This document shows, one piece after another, positions 7,847-15,351 of a DNA stretch of 45,692 nt (its first letter is position 1; each line of letters starts with the position of its first letter). Under the pieces are notes generated by a model, which ran no database searches, was not told the origin of the DNA, and saw only the letters and a list, made by a program, of their open reading frames with translations. Position numbers and translations under genes: made by a program. This DNA comes from an uncultured Ruminococcus sp. (GTDB lineage: Bacteria; Bacillota; Clostridia; Oscillospirales; Acutalibacteraceae): assembly GCA_905235295.1 (NCBI GenBank), contig CAJOLF010000001.1:1-45692 (forward strand), read 5' to 3'.

Positions 7847-9127
7847 ATGAAAAAGAAAAACAAGCTTATCCCCGTTACGGTGCTCACAGGATACCTTGGC
7901 GCGGGAAAAACAACGGTGCTTAATCACGTGCTTTCTAACCAGCAGGGTTACAAGGTCGCGGTAATTGTAAACGACATAGGCGAGGTAAACATTGACGCGT
8001 CGCTGATTGCCAAGGGCGGAGCTGTTACTCAAAAGGACGAAAACCTTGTTCCGCTTTCAAACGGCTGCATCTGCTGTACGCTCAAGGTAGACCTTATGAA
8101 ACAGATTATTGAGCTTGCTCAGTCAAACAGATTTGATTATATTTTGATTGAGGCTTCGGGTATCTGCGAGCCCGGTCCTATCGCGGGTTCAATTTGTATG
8201 CTTGACGGAACAGACAAATCCGCCGATTTGCCCGCCGTTGCCTACCTTGACAACGTTACAACCGTTGTTGACGCCAAGAGAATGGCAGACGAGTTCGGCT
8301 CGGGTTCAAGCCTTCTTCAGGATAATCTTGACGAGGACGATATTGAAAACCTGCTGATTCAGCAGATTGAGTTCTGCACAAACATCATTCTCAACAAGGT
8401 TGACGACGTAACCGACGAGGAAAAAGCGGAGGTGCTTGAGGTAATCAGAGCGCTGCAGCCCGAAGCAAAGATTATTGAGACTAATTTTGGCAAGATTGAC
8501 CCTGCCGAGATTTTGGAAACCCACAGCTTTGATTTTGAAAAAATCGCGCAGAGCTCAGGCTGGATGAGAGCTATGGAGCTTGAGGGCGAAAATTCCGACA
8601 ATTTAAAAGACGAAGATGCGCATCACGAGCATCACCACGACCACGACGAGGATGAGCACCACGAGCATCATCACGACCACGACGAGGATGAACACCACGA
8701 GCACGGACATCATCACCACCATCACCATCACGACGAAGGAGAAGCCGAGGAATACGGAATCGGCACCTTTGTATATCAGAACGTAAAGCCGTTTGTAAAG
8801 GATAAATTTGAGGATTTTGTATTTAAAAAATGGCCCAAAGAGGTTATCAGAGCAAAGGGCTTGTTCTGGATAAAGGAAGACCCCAACACCGCTTATATTT
8901 TTGAACAGAGCGGTAAGCAAAAGACCGCTACCGACGACGGAGACTGGATTGCGGCGTTCCCCGAAAGAGACCGCAAGGAAATTTTGGCTCTTAATCCCGA
9001 CCTTGCCGCAACGTGGGATCCCGTTTACGGCGACAGAATCAACAAGCTTGTGTTCATAGGCAGAAAAATGGATAAAAAAGCGATTATCAGCGCGCTTGAC
9101 GACTGCATAGACAAAAACTCAAAGTAA
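7847..9127 (+). CDS. COG0523 G3E GTPase, zinc/metal chaperone with His-rich insert
   Basis: A CobW/COG0523 GTPase, a family that delivers metals, often zinc, to client enzymes. Walker A is TGYLGAGKTT near residue 15, and the metal-binding family signature GCICC appears in LSNGCICCTLKVDL. NKVD supplies base recognition. A His/Asp/Glu-rich linker at about residues 259-300 contains two exact 12-residue repeats HHEHHHDHDEDE and a run of eight His, a likely metal store. The C-terminal CobW_C domain follows (GLFWIKEDPN to the end). The 426-aa length is normal. Its ribosome-binding site lies in the last codons of the GT2 gene, so the two are probably cotranscribed. No clear Zur box was found. The metal is inferred. 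Confidence 0.92.
   Translation: MKKKNKLIPVTVLTGYLGAGKTTVLNHVLSNQQGYKVAVIVNDIGEVNIDASLIAKGGAVTQKDENLVPLSNGCICCTLKVDLMKQIIELAQSNRFDYILIEASGICEPGPIAGSICMLDGTDKSADLPAVAYLDNVTTVVDAKRMADEFGSGSSLLQDNLDEDDIENLLIQQIEFCTNIILNKVDDVTDEEKAEVLEVIRALQPEAKIIETNFGKIDPAEILETHSFDFEKIAQSSGWMRAMELEGENSDNLKDEDAHHEHHHDHDEDEHHEHHHDHDEDEHHEHGHHHHHHHHDEGEAEEYGIGTFVYQNVKPFVKDKFEDFVFKKWPKEVIRAKGLFWIKEDPNTAYIFEQSGKQKTATDDGDWIAAFPERDRKEILALNPDLAATWDPVYGDRINKLVFIGRKMDKKAIISALDDCIDKNSK
8621..8692 (+). repeat. Two 36-bp tandem repeats encoding the metal-binding linker
   Basis: Two adjacent 36-base units (8621-8656, 8657-8692) each encode HHEHHHDHDEDE. They differ at a few third positions and one first position. A degenerate third unit follows. 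Repeat slippage could change linker length between strains. Confidence 0.85.
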
Positions 9128-9165
9128 TTTTTTTACAGGGTAATTAATGAGAAAGGATGATGAAA

Positions 9166-9765
9166 ATGGTTATTACTTGTCTTGATTTAGAGGGTGTTCT
9201 TGTTCCCGAAATTTGGATTGCGTTCGCGAACGCTACGGGTATTCCCGAGCTTAAAAAGACTACCCGCGACGAACCTGATTACAACAAGCTTATGAGATAC
9301 AGGCTTGATATTTTGAAAGAGCACGGTCTGGGACTGAAAGAAATTCAGGACGTCATAGCAACTATTGACCCGATGCCGGGCGCAAAGGAGTTCTTGGACG
9401 AGCTGAGATCGCTTTGCCAGGTAATTATTATCAGCGATACATTTACTCAGTTTGCCTCTCCCCTTATGAAAAAGCTCGGCTGGCCTACAATCTTCTGCAA
9501 TTCGCTTGTCGTAGCCGATAACGGCGAGGTTACCGACTTCAAAATGCGTGTTGAAAACTCCAAATACACAACCGTTAAAGCGCTGCAGTCAATCGGATTC
9601 GAAACCGTTGCCAGCGGAGACAGCTATAACGACCTCGGTATGATTAAGGCGAGCAAAGCAGGATTTTTATTTAAGAGCCCTGATAATATCAAGGCTGAAA
9701 ATCCCGACATTCCCGCGTTCGAAACCTACGACGAGCTTTTGAACGCTATTAAAAAAGTTTTATAA
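9166..9765 (+). CDS. thrH: ThrH-like HAD phosphatase (phosphoserine phosphatase/homoserine phosphotransferase)
   Basis: HAD-superfamily enzyme closely resembling Pseudomonas ThrH, which can dephosphorylate phosphoserine and transfer phosphate to homoserine. Motif I is CLDLEGVLVPEIWIAFA with the nucleophile in DLE, motif II is the S of IISDTF, and motif IV is GDSYNDLGMI. TTRDEPDYNKLM is characteristic of ThrH. I place the start at 9166 (MVITCLDLEG) rather than the tracked 9157, because AGAAAGG ends at 9156 directly against the first ATG and gives normal spacing to the third. The result, 199 aa, matches the family. It lies 38 bases after the COG0523 gene and may share its transcript, with a strong terminator downstream. 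Confidence 0.9.
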   Translation: MVITCLDLEGVLVPEIWIAFANATGIPELKKTTRDEPDYNKLMRYRLDILKEHGLGLKEIQDVIATIDPMPGAKEFLDELRSLCQVIIISDTFTQFASPLMKKLGWPTIFCNSLVVADNGEVTDFKMRVENSKYTTVKALQSIGFETVASGDSYNDLGMIKASKAGFLFKSPDNIKAENPDIPAFETYDELLNAIKKVL

Positions 9766-9783
9766 ACAATCCCGGGGATTTGA

Positions 9784-9856
9784 AGCTCCTGCTGTGAGAT
9801 TACCTCGTCGCATCCGATGTCAAGCAAGCTTGCGTCGGGCTTTACTCCGAGTTAAA
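9784..9856 (+). repeat. Family B intergenic repeat, long copy with hairpin
   Basis: Carries AGCTCCTGC, then CCGATGTCAAGC-AA-GCTTGCGTCGG, which folds into an 11-bp stem with one bulge (9814-9838), then CTCCGAGTTAAA. The same blocks recur at 6136-6178 and partly at 30912-30940. It sits between the thrH stop and its terminator. Confidence 0.7.
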
Positions 9857-9871
9857 TACTATTTAAAATTT

Positions 9872-9900
9872 GCCTGCCGTAATCAAGCGGCAGGCTTTTT
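9872..9900 (+). terminator. Intrinsic terminator after thrH
   Basis: Perfect 8-bp GC-rich stem GCCTGCCG/CGGCAGGC with an 8-base loop, followed by TTTTT. Confidence 0.9.
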
Positions 9901-10064
9901 CCATTATTAATCTTACGCTCAATAAGCTTCCGACTGCATTTATTATAACCAATCACCATTGTTATGCGAGCTTGCGTCGTGTTTTGCTTCGAATTAAATA
10001 AAATTTTGAATAGAAAAAACTATATTGCAAATCCTTAATATGTACTAAAAATTTGGGAGCGGAT
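9901..10064 (+). other. Gene-free spacer with a degenerate family B fragment
   Basis: No open frame of note. Bases 9966-9999 contain GCGAGCTTGCGTCG and TTGCTTCGAATTAAA, a decayed copy of the right half of family B. The rest is AT-rich and should hold the promoter of the following membrane protein gene, but I could not pick one convincing -35/-10 pair. Confidence 0.5.
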
Positions 10065-10769
10065 ATGATGGAAAACTCAACGGCAGTTAAATCTCAGGAA
10101 TATATGTCTGTCAGGTTTATATATAAAAAACAGCTTAATATAATCTTTTCCGCGACAATAGCGGTTCTGGGCATTTGCTCTTTTTTTATATCCGTAATTA
10201 AAGATATGAACTGGGATTTTCTCGCTAATTTCAGGTATATGACGATAGTGGGAACTTTGTTTACTTCTTTAGTTTCTTTATTGACAGTCGTTATAAGCGT
10301 TATTGAGCTGATAACTATGAACGATATTAAATCAAGAGGATTGTACTTCTTAAAACTAACCTCGGTGGTGACCGAAAGTATAATCTCAATTATAATTTTA
10401 ATGTCATTATTCCCATTTATTCCCGACAGTCCTAACATACTTAGGTTTGACTCTTTTAATATGCATATAGTTATACCTATGCTGACTATATTATCATTTC
10501 TGATTACCGAGCCGCCGATTGTCAAAATAAAGCCGATAATGAGGTTTAACGGAGCTTGGCTGATTACAATTTACGCAGTAGTAATAATCAGTATGATAGT
10601 CCTTGGAATGATACCGCAGGATAAAATTCCGTACTCGTTTTTAGAAGTAAACACACGTCCGTTTTGGTATGTTTTGCTGGCGGGATTAATCATATATTCC
10701 TGCGCTTATTTTTTGTCGTGGGGATATATCGAATGGAACAAAAAGATTTCGGAGTATTGGTATCGGTAA
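10065..10769 (+). CDS. Unknown membrane protein with six predicted helices
   Basis: I do not recognise this family. The tracked start at 10053 is a TTG. GGGAG at 10055-10059 instead points to the ATG at 10065 or the adjacent one at 10068. The protein has a short charged N-terminus and about six hydrophobic segments: LNIIFSATIAVLGICSFF, an FTSLVSLLTVVISVIEL stretch, TESIISIIILMSLFPF, VIPMLTILSFLI, LITIYAVVIISMIVLGMI and YVLLAGLIIYSCAYFL. No catalytic or transporter motif is visible. It is transcribed alone between thrH and the convergent hydrolase-fold gene. Codon use is more AT-rich than its neighbours, which hints at an accessory gene. Confidence 0.8.
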   Translation: MMENSTAVKSQEYMSVRFIYKKQLNIIFSATIAVLGICSFFISVIKDMNWDFLANFRYMTIVGTLFTSLVSLLTVVISVIELITMNDIKSRGLYFLKLTSVVTESIISIIILMSLFPFIPDSPNILRFDSFNMHIVIPMLTILSFLITEPPIVKIKPIMRFNGAWLITIYAVVIISMIVLGMIPQDKIPYSFLEVNTRPFWYVLLAGLIIYSCAYFLSWGYIEWNKKISEYWYR

Positions 10770-10831
10770 AACTAAAAGGAGCACTTTAATCAGCGGCTCC
10801 TTAAAAAATTAAACAATTATGTAAAATAAAT

Positions 10832-10861
10832 AATCGGAATCCGCAACTGCAGATTCCGATT
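10832..10861 (-). terminator. Terminator between convergent membrane-protein and hydrolase-fold genes
   Basis: A perfect 10-bp stem AATCGGAATC/GATTCCGATT. On the minus strand it is followed by ATTTATTTTA, so it suits the hydrolase-fold gene. A second weaker hairpin, AAGGAGC/GCTCCTT at 10776-10802, lies just after the + strand gene. Confidence 0.75.
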
Positions 10862-10880
10862 AAATTTAGTTTGATTTATT

Positions 10881-12095
10881 TTATTCCTGAGGTTTTTCTT
10901 CCGTTTCGGGTTCAACAATCTCGACTTCTTCAACCACAACCTCTTCTGCGGGCTCTTCGGTCTCGGCTGCTTCGCCGTCCTCCTGCGCCGCTGCTTCGTC
11001 GGTATTCTCCGCGGTCTCTTCCCCGTTCTCTTCCCCGTCCTCTTCAACTTCTTCAATGCCATAGATTTCGGACGCCATAATAGCGAAGGCTGTTTCTGCC
11101 TCGGGAATCGGCAGACCTACAAAGAAATGCATTTGGTTCTTGAAGATATTAACATCAATGTCAAGATCAAATTCGTCGGCAATATCCTTGAGTTTATTAA
11201 CATCAGCGCAGAAAATCTCTCTTGTTCCGGCAAAAACAGTAATCTTGCAAAGACCTGTCAAATCGCCGTAAATCGGGCTTACAGCGGGATGAGTAAGCTC
11301 GAGGTCGCCCGCGTACTGCTCGCCCTTATCTCTGAGGGACTCGGCGTTAAGAATGGTGTCATAAGGCTGAATTTCATCAATCTCGGGGTTGCTGTTAGTA
11401 ACGTCAAGCCACGGAGAGATCAGGAAAGCTTCTCTGGGCATCGGCATAGTCTGATACTTAATCTTCTGAATAAGAGAAAGCGCAATTCCGCCGCCCGCAG
11501 CGTCGCCCGCGAAAATAATCTTATCCGCAGGGATTCCCTTTTCTTCGATAAGATAAGCATAGCGGTCAAGAAGCATCTTCTGAATGTCTACAGCTGAATG
11601 AGCCGGAGCCTTGGGATATACAGGGAAAATAACCTCTGCGCCGAGCTTATTGGAAAGCTTTTTGATAAAAGAGTAATGGAATCTTGTGGGAGCATTCCAA
11701 AAATCACTGCCGTGAATGTAGAAAATTACATCCTCGGTTGTCTTTTCCTTAGGCTCATAAACAAAGGTATCCTCAAATTCGTCAAGCTCTTCCAAATGCA
11801 AAGCTCTTCTTACCTGAGAAGGAATGGAATAGGGCTTTGAGCTTTGTTCAAGGCTCTTTTCAAAGTTCACGTTCTTTTTAACAGAGAGCGGAAGGAGCTT
11901 TGAAGCATCCTCTAAAACAAGGCTCTTGACGCTTCTTTCCTGTTTTTTTGCCTGATTCTTTTTTGCAATAGCTGTTCCTGTGGCAGCCGCTGTGACTGCG
12001 GAAGCAACACCGATTGCGATTTTTTGAGATTTTTTCATATTTAACACCTTTCCTATAATATAAGTTGCTGCTGATGTGATTTTATTAAATTTCAT
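10881..12095 (-). CDS. Alpha/beta hydrolase-fold protein (HSL/acetyl-hydrolase type) lacking the nucleophile Ser, with acidic tail
   Basis: Resembles the hormone-sensitive-lipase branch of alpha/beta hydrolases: YIHGSDFW at the oxyanion-hole position, SPWLDVTNS, AGTREIF around the acid, and QMHFFVGLP with the likely catalytic His. The nucleophile elbow, normally GDSAGG, reads GDAAGGG here. The codon at 11499-11501 is GCT (Ala), so the classical Ser is absent. A hydrophobic stretch near the N-terminus (IAIGVASAVTAAATGTAIA) looks like a membrane anchor or signal. The last 65 or so residues are almost all Glu, Asp, Ala and Thr. I chose 12095 because AGGAGG precedes it; ATG at 12038, with its own AAAGGTG site, is an alternative. 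Esterase activity should not be assumed. Confidence 0.8.
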   Translation of the reverse strand: MKFNKITSAATYIIGKVLNMKKSQKIAIGVASAVTAAATGTAIAKKNQAKKQERSVKSLVLEDASKLLPLSVKKNVNFEKSLEQSSKPYSIPSQVRRALHLEELDEFEDTFVYEPKEKTTEDVIFYIHGSDFWNAPTRFHYSFIKKLSNKLGAEVIFPVYPKAPAHSAVDIQKMLLDRYAYLIEEKGIPADKIIFAGDAAGGGIALSLIQKIKYQTMPMPREAFLISPWLDVTNSNPEIDEIQPYDTILNAESLRDKGEQYAGDLELTHPAVSPIYGDLTGLCKITVFAGTREIFCADVNKLKDIADEFDLDIDVNIFKNQMHFFVGLPIPEAETAFAIMASEIYGIEEVEEDGEENGEETAENTDEAAAQEDGEAAETEEPAEEVVVEEVEIVEPETEEKPQE

Positions 12096-12130
12096 AAGTC
12101 CTCCTAAATATAACATTATGTTGATGTTTA

Positions 12131-12159
12131 ATTATATCATATAATTACGGATTTGTCAT
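12131..12159 (-). promoter_or_regulatory. Promoter of the hydrolase-fold gene
   Basis: Minus strand ATGACA (12154-12159), 17-base spacer, TATAAT (12131-12136). Initiation near 12124 leaves a 29-base leader before the ATG at 12095, which supports that start over the 12116 start of the track. Confidence 0.7.
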
Positions 12160-12199
12160 TAGTTTTTTAAAAATTTTATTCACTTGTCAAAAATTGTCT

Positions 12200-12228
12200 A
12201 AAAAAAGCGCGGACGCTTATGCGTCCGC
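12200..12228 (-). terminator. Terminator of rnpB
   Basis: Perfect 8-bp stem GCGGACGC/GCGTCCGC with TTAT loop (minus strand ATAA), followed on the minus strand by GCTTTTTTT. It lies 8 bases after the 3' end of the RNase P RNA. Confidence 0.9.
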
Positions 12229-12235
12229 TTGAAAA

Positions 12236-12582
12236 GCGACTGTGTCTGTAAGCCGGGTTCTGTCTTGAACAGCCATCTATCTTGGCAGCGGGTTGCCCCA
12301 ACTGCTCGATGCCACCTCCAAAGAACTCGCCGAGCAAGCGATAAATGTTCTACCACGGTGTTGCTTCAAATAGGGTTTACACGGCAGGTTGGTCTCCCAA
12401 CCTCCGGTGAGCTCTTACCTCACCTTTCCACCTTTGCGCCGAAAAACGGCGTAGTTTATTTCTGTTGCACTATCCCTGGAGTCGCCTCCGGCGGCCGTTA
12501 GCCGTTATTTTGCTCTGTGAAGCCCGGACTTTCCTCGCACAGGTCTTTTCAGTTCCTGCCCGCAGCTGTTCGGCACACTCGC
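12236..12582 (-). ncRNA. rnpB: RNase P RNA, bacterial class A
   Basis: Catalytic RNA that removes 5' leaders from pre-tRNAs. The minus strand contains the universal 5' block GAGGAAAGTCCGGGCT, the GGTAAGAGCTCACCGG segment, and the 3' block CAGAACCCGGCTTA. The ends are set by the P1 helix, GCGAGTGTG (12574-12582) pairing with CACAGTCGC (12236-12244) around one mismatch, giving 347 nt. The overall plan is the ancestral class A usual in clostridia rather than the class B of Bacillus. A terminator follows immediately. The promoter lies about 70 bases upstream with a family A repeat between promoter and mature end. The ORF at 12229-12501 on the + strand is an artefact over this RNA. Confidence 0.97.
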
Positions 12583-12584
12583 TT

Positions 12585-12640
12585 ATACTATTATCAAATA
12601 AAATCCTTTAACATTTGTTTTAAAGCATTTTAATTGAAAA
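12585..12640 (-). repeat. Family A repeat, 56-bp copy in the rnpB leader
   Basis: The reverse complement matches 13976-14031 at 54 of 56 bases. The outer end reads ATACTATTATCAAATAAAATCC and lies 2 bases from the rnpB P1 helix. The two copies flank malic enzyme in opposite orientations. Confidence 0.85.
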
Positions 12641-12651
12641 TTATATTATTT

Positions 12652-12680
12652 ATAATAAATCATTTTTTTGCCTTTGTCAA
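12652..12680 (-). promoter_or_regulatory. Sigma-A promoter of rnpB
   Basis: Minus strand TTGACA (12675-12680), 17-base spacer, TATTAT (12652-12657). Initiation near 12645 would place the whole family A repeat in the precursor leader. It is back to back with the malic enzyme promoter. Confidence 0.75.
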
Positions 12681-12684
12681 ATAC

Positions 12685-12713
12685 TTGATAATTGCGACAA
12701 ATTAGAGTATAAT
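12685..12713 (+). promoter_or_regulatory. Sigma-A promoter of the malic enzyme gene
   Basis: TTGATA (12685-12690), 17-base spacer, TATAAT (12708-12713). Initiation near 12720 gives a leader of about 23 bases, so the ATG at 12722 cannot be used and the one at 12743 is favoured. Confidence 0.85.
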
Positions 12714-12742
12714 ATACCGGAATGACAGAAAGGAGTAATTTT

Positions 12743-13915
12743 ATGGATATAAGACAGGAATCGCTTAAAAAGCATTATGAATGGAAAGGCAAAATCGAAG
12801 TAATTTCTACCGTACCGATTTCTTCCTCGGAGGATTTGGCTCTTGCCTACACTCCCGGAGTTGCCGAGCCGTGCCTTGAAGTTCAAAAGGACGTCAACAA
12901 ATCATACGAGCTGACAAGGAGAAGCAACCTTGTTGCCGTAATCACGGACGGTACCGCTGTTTTGGGTCTCGGAGACATCGGTCCCGAGGCGGGTATGCCG
13001 GTTATGGAAGGAAAATGCGCGCTGTTCAAGGAGTTCGGCGACGTTGACGCCTTCCCAATCTGCATAAAGAGCAAGGATGTTGACGAGATAGTAAACGCGA
13101 TTTACCTTATCAGCGGATCATTCGGCGGAATTAACCTTGAGGATATTTCGGCGCCGAGGTGCTTTGAAATTGAAAAAAGGTTAAAGGAAAAATGCGATAT
13201 TCCGATTTTCCACGACGACCAGCACGGCACGGCGGTTATCGTCGCGGCAGGTCTGCTTAATTCGTTAAAGATTGTCGGCAAAAAAATTGAAGATATTAAG
13301 GTCGTAATGAACGGCGCGGGCGCAGCGGGTATCGCGATTGCCAAGCACCTGATGAATATGGGCGTAAAAGACGTTACAATGTGCGACAGCAAGGGTATAA
13401 TCTGCAAGGGCGATGAAAGGCTGAACCCGATTAAGCAGGAAATGGCAGAGATTACAAACCTCAGCCGCAAAACAGGTACGCTTGCGGACGCTATGGTCGG
13501 CGCGGACGTATTCCTCGGAATTTCCGCCGCAGGCTGCGTAAGTCAGGAAATGGTTAAATCAATGGCTGAAAATCCGATTATTTTCGCAATGGCTAATCCC
13601 ACACCCGAGATTATGCCCGACCTCGCGAAGGAAGCCGGAGCGGCGGTTGTCGGAACGGGAAGAAGCGATTTCCCTAACCAGATTAATAACGTGCTCGCCT
13701 TCCCGGGAATTTTCAGAGGAGCTCTCGACTGCAGAGCGAGCGATATTAACGAGGAAATGAAGATTGCCGCTTCCTACGCGCTCGCTTCCATTATTGACGA
13801 CGACAAGCTTTCCGCCGATTATATTCTGCCCCACGCTTTTGACCCGAGGGTGGGCAAAACCGTAGCTGAAGCTGTTAAAAAAGCTGCTGTCGAAAGCGGA
13901 GTAGCGAGAATCTAA
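12743..13915 (+). CDS. NAD(P)-dependent malic enzyme
   Basis: Cytoplasmic enzyme converting malate to pyruvate and CO2 with reduction of NAD(P). The short bacterial form, 390 aa, has no phosphotransacetylase-like extension. Visible blocks are LALAYTPGVAEPC, VITDGTAVLGLGDIGPEAGMPVMEGK, the catalytic and metal region DIPIFHDDQHGTA, and the dinucleotide fold VVMNGAGAAGIAIA. The start is set at 12743 (MDIRQESLKKHYEWKG) because AAGGAG lies 7 bases upstream; the tracked 12722 start overlaps that site. The gene is monocistronic, with its own promoter and an 11-bp terminator. Gene symbols maeB, mleA and ytsJ are all in use for relatives, so none is assigned. Cofactor preference is not decided. Confidence 0.95.
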   Translation: MDIRQESLKKHYEWKGKIEVISTVPISSSEDLALAYTPGVAEPCLEVQKDVNKSYELTRRSNLVAVITDGTAVLGLGDIGPEAGMPVMEGKCALFKEFGDVDAFPICIKSKDVDEIVNAIYLISGSFGGINLEDISAPRCFEIEKRLKEKCDIPIFHDDQHGTAVIVAAGLLNSLKIVGKKIEDIKVVMNGAGAAGIAIAKHLMNMGVKDVTMCDSKGIICKGDERLNPIKQEMAEITNLSRKTGTLADAMVGADVFLGISAAGCVSQEMVKSMAENPIIFAMANPTPEIMPDLAKEAGAAVVGTGRSDFPNQINNVLAFPGIFRGALDCRASDINEEMKIAASYALASIIDDDKLSADYILPHAFDPRVGKTVAEAVKKAAVESGVARI

Positions 13916-13938
13916 AACAAAAATATATTACATAATTT

Positions 13939-13979
13939 AACCCTTCTGATTATGCTCAGAAGGGTTATTTTATTATTTT
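13939..13979 (+). terminator. Terminator of the malic enzyme gene
   Basis: Perfect 11-bp stem AACCCTTCTGA/TCAGAAGGGTT with loop TTATGC, followed by ATTTTATTATTTT. Its tail runs into the family A repeat at 13976. Confidence 0.9.
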
Positions 13980-14031
13980 CAATTAAAATGCTTTAAAGCA
14001 GATGTTAAAGGATTTTATTTGATAATAGTAT
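13976..14031 (+). repeat. Family A repeat, 56-bp copy at the end of cca
   Basis: 54 of 56 bases match the inverted copy at 12585-12640. It also matches the right end of the full element at 39706-39864 (GCAGATGTTAAAGG, then TTTTATT and ATAGTAT). It overlaps the last nine codons and the stop of cca. Confidence 0.85.
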
Positions 14032-15351
14032 TATAATTTTAATCAGCTCTTCCCTGTCGTTTTCAACCTCTCCGCTGATTACCTTTTCAAGAAGTTCATT
14101 CAATATATTTCCGATTTCTTTTCCCTCGGCAATTCCGAGCGATTTGACATCCTCTCCGCTGATACTGAGCTGTTTAAGGCTGCAGCACTCATTATTTTTA
14201 ATTATTTCTTCAAATTGAATTTCCGCAGAATTGAGATCGTTCAGCTTTTGTTCCCTGCGGTAATCGGACTGGGCAAGAATATCGGCTCTCTGAATCTTAA
14301 AAAGCCTTTGCGTGTTTTGCTCGCCGATTTTGCCGATAACGCGCTTTAAGGCGGTTTTGCTGCCCTTGAAACGAACATCATGATATTCAATAAGAGTTAC
14401 GCAGTCCGAAATAAAATCATTCGGAAATCTTAGCCGCCTTAAAATATCATCAGCCATTTGAGCGCTGATAAGCGGATGACCTTTGAAATGCCTTCTGCCG
14501 TTTTTATCGGTTGTGCATACCTTAGGCTTGCCGACGTCGTGGAGCAGCATTGTAATTCTCAGCAGTGGCTCCGGCTCTATATTACAGACTGTACGCGCGA
14601 TATGAGCGTAAACGTCAAGATAGTGATGAGGAGTTCTCTGCTCAAAATCAAAGCAGGGCTTCAGCTCGGGTATTATCTCGGCAAAAACGTCCCTATATTC
14701 AAGCAAAATTCTCTCGGCGGATTCCCCTGCCGTTATTCCGATTAATTCCTCACGGATTCGCTCAGCGGCAATGTTATTAAGCGAGGCCTTGAGCGCGTGA
14801 ACAGCGTTTACGGTTTCCTGTTCAAGCGCAAAATCAAAGCGCGAGGCAAACCGCAAGCCGCGCAAAATTCTCAGCGCGTCCTCGGAAAACCTTTTTTCGG
14901 GACTTCCGACGCACTTAATCAGCCTGTCTTTTAAATCCGCTTTACCGCCGAAGGGATCAATCAAGCCGCTTCCCTCGCTGTAAGCCATCGCGTTGATTGT
15001 AAAATCACGCCGCGAAAGGTCGGTAATAACGTCTCGGGAAAACTCAACCTTTTGCGGGTGACGGCTGTCAAGATATTCTCCGTCAACCCGAAAGGTAGTA
15101 ATCTCATAAATATTTTTACCGATAATTACGCTGATTGTGCCGTGTTTTTTGCCGACTTCGAGCGTTTTGAAATCCTCAAAGCAGGATTCAATTTGCTCAG
15201 GCACGGCGCTTGTGCAAATATCATAATCCTTTGGCGTAATATTCATCATACTGTCGCGGACACAGCCGCCGACAATATAAGCTTCAAAGCCGCGGCTATT
15301 CAATTTTTTCAGAATAAAATTTACTTCATCAGGAATATTAATATTTAACAT
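14005..15351 (-). CDS. cca: CCA tRNA nucleotidyltransferase
   Basis: Adds or repairs the 3' CCA of tRNAs. The class II polymerase-beta-type head domain is at the N-terminus: YIVGGCVRDSMM followed by DYDICTSA with the metal-binding Asp pair. RRDFTINAMAY and LRILRGLRFASRFDF follow as in the family. An HD domain with LLHDVGKP lies in the C-terminal half, and IEYHDVRF is a second metal-ligand segment. The 448-aa length is normal. Its start overlaps the end of the P-type ATPase gene by 7 bases (ATGTTAA), so the two are coupled. The last eight residues ILLSNKIL and the stop are read from a family A repeat, so the original C-terminus has been replaced or extended. Confidence 0.95.
   Translation of the reverse strand: MLNINIPDEVNFILKKLNSRGFEAYIVGGCVRDSMMNITPKDYDICTSAVPEQIESCFEDFKTLEVGKKHGTISVIIGKNIYEITTFRVDGEYLDSRHPQKVEFSRDVITDLSRRDFTINAMAYSEGSGLIDPFGGKADLKDRLIKCVGSPEKRFSEDALRILRGLRFASRFDFALEQETVNAVHALKASLNNIAAERIREELIGITAGESAERILLEYRDVFAEIIPELKPCFDFEQRTPHHYLDVYAHIARTVCNIEPEPLLRITMLLHDVGKPKVCTTDKNGRRHFKGHPLISAQMADDILRRLRFPNDFISDCVTLIEYHDVRFKGSKTALKRVIGKIGEQNTQRLFKIQRADILAQSDYRREQKLNDLNSAEIQFEEIIKNNECCSLKQLSISGEDVKSLGIAEGKEIGNILNELLEKVISGEVENDREELIKIIILLSNKIL

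Noticed and set aside
8603-8920. 105-aa minus ORF rich in Val and Met
   Set aside because: Mirror of the His-rich coding repeat in the COG0523 gene; composition is an artefact of reversed CAC/CAT codons.
10817-11080. Arg/Pro-rich ORFs on both strands
   Set aside because: Shadows of the GAA/GAG-rich acidic tail of the hydrolase-fold gene.
12229-12501. 90-aa + strand ORF
   Set aside because: It lies over RNase P RNA on the opposite strand; the conserved RNA blocks and P1 helix explain the sequence.
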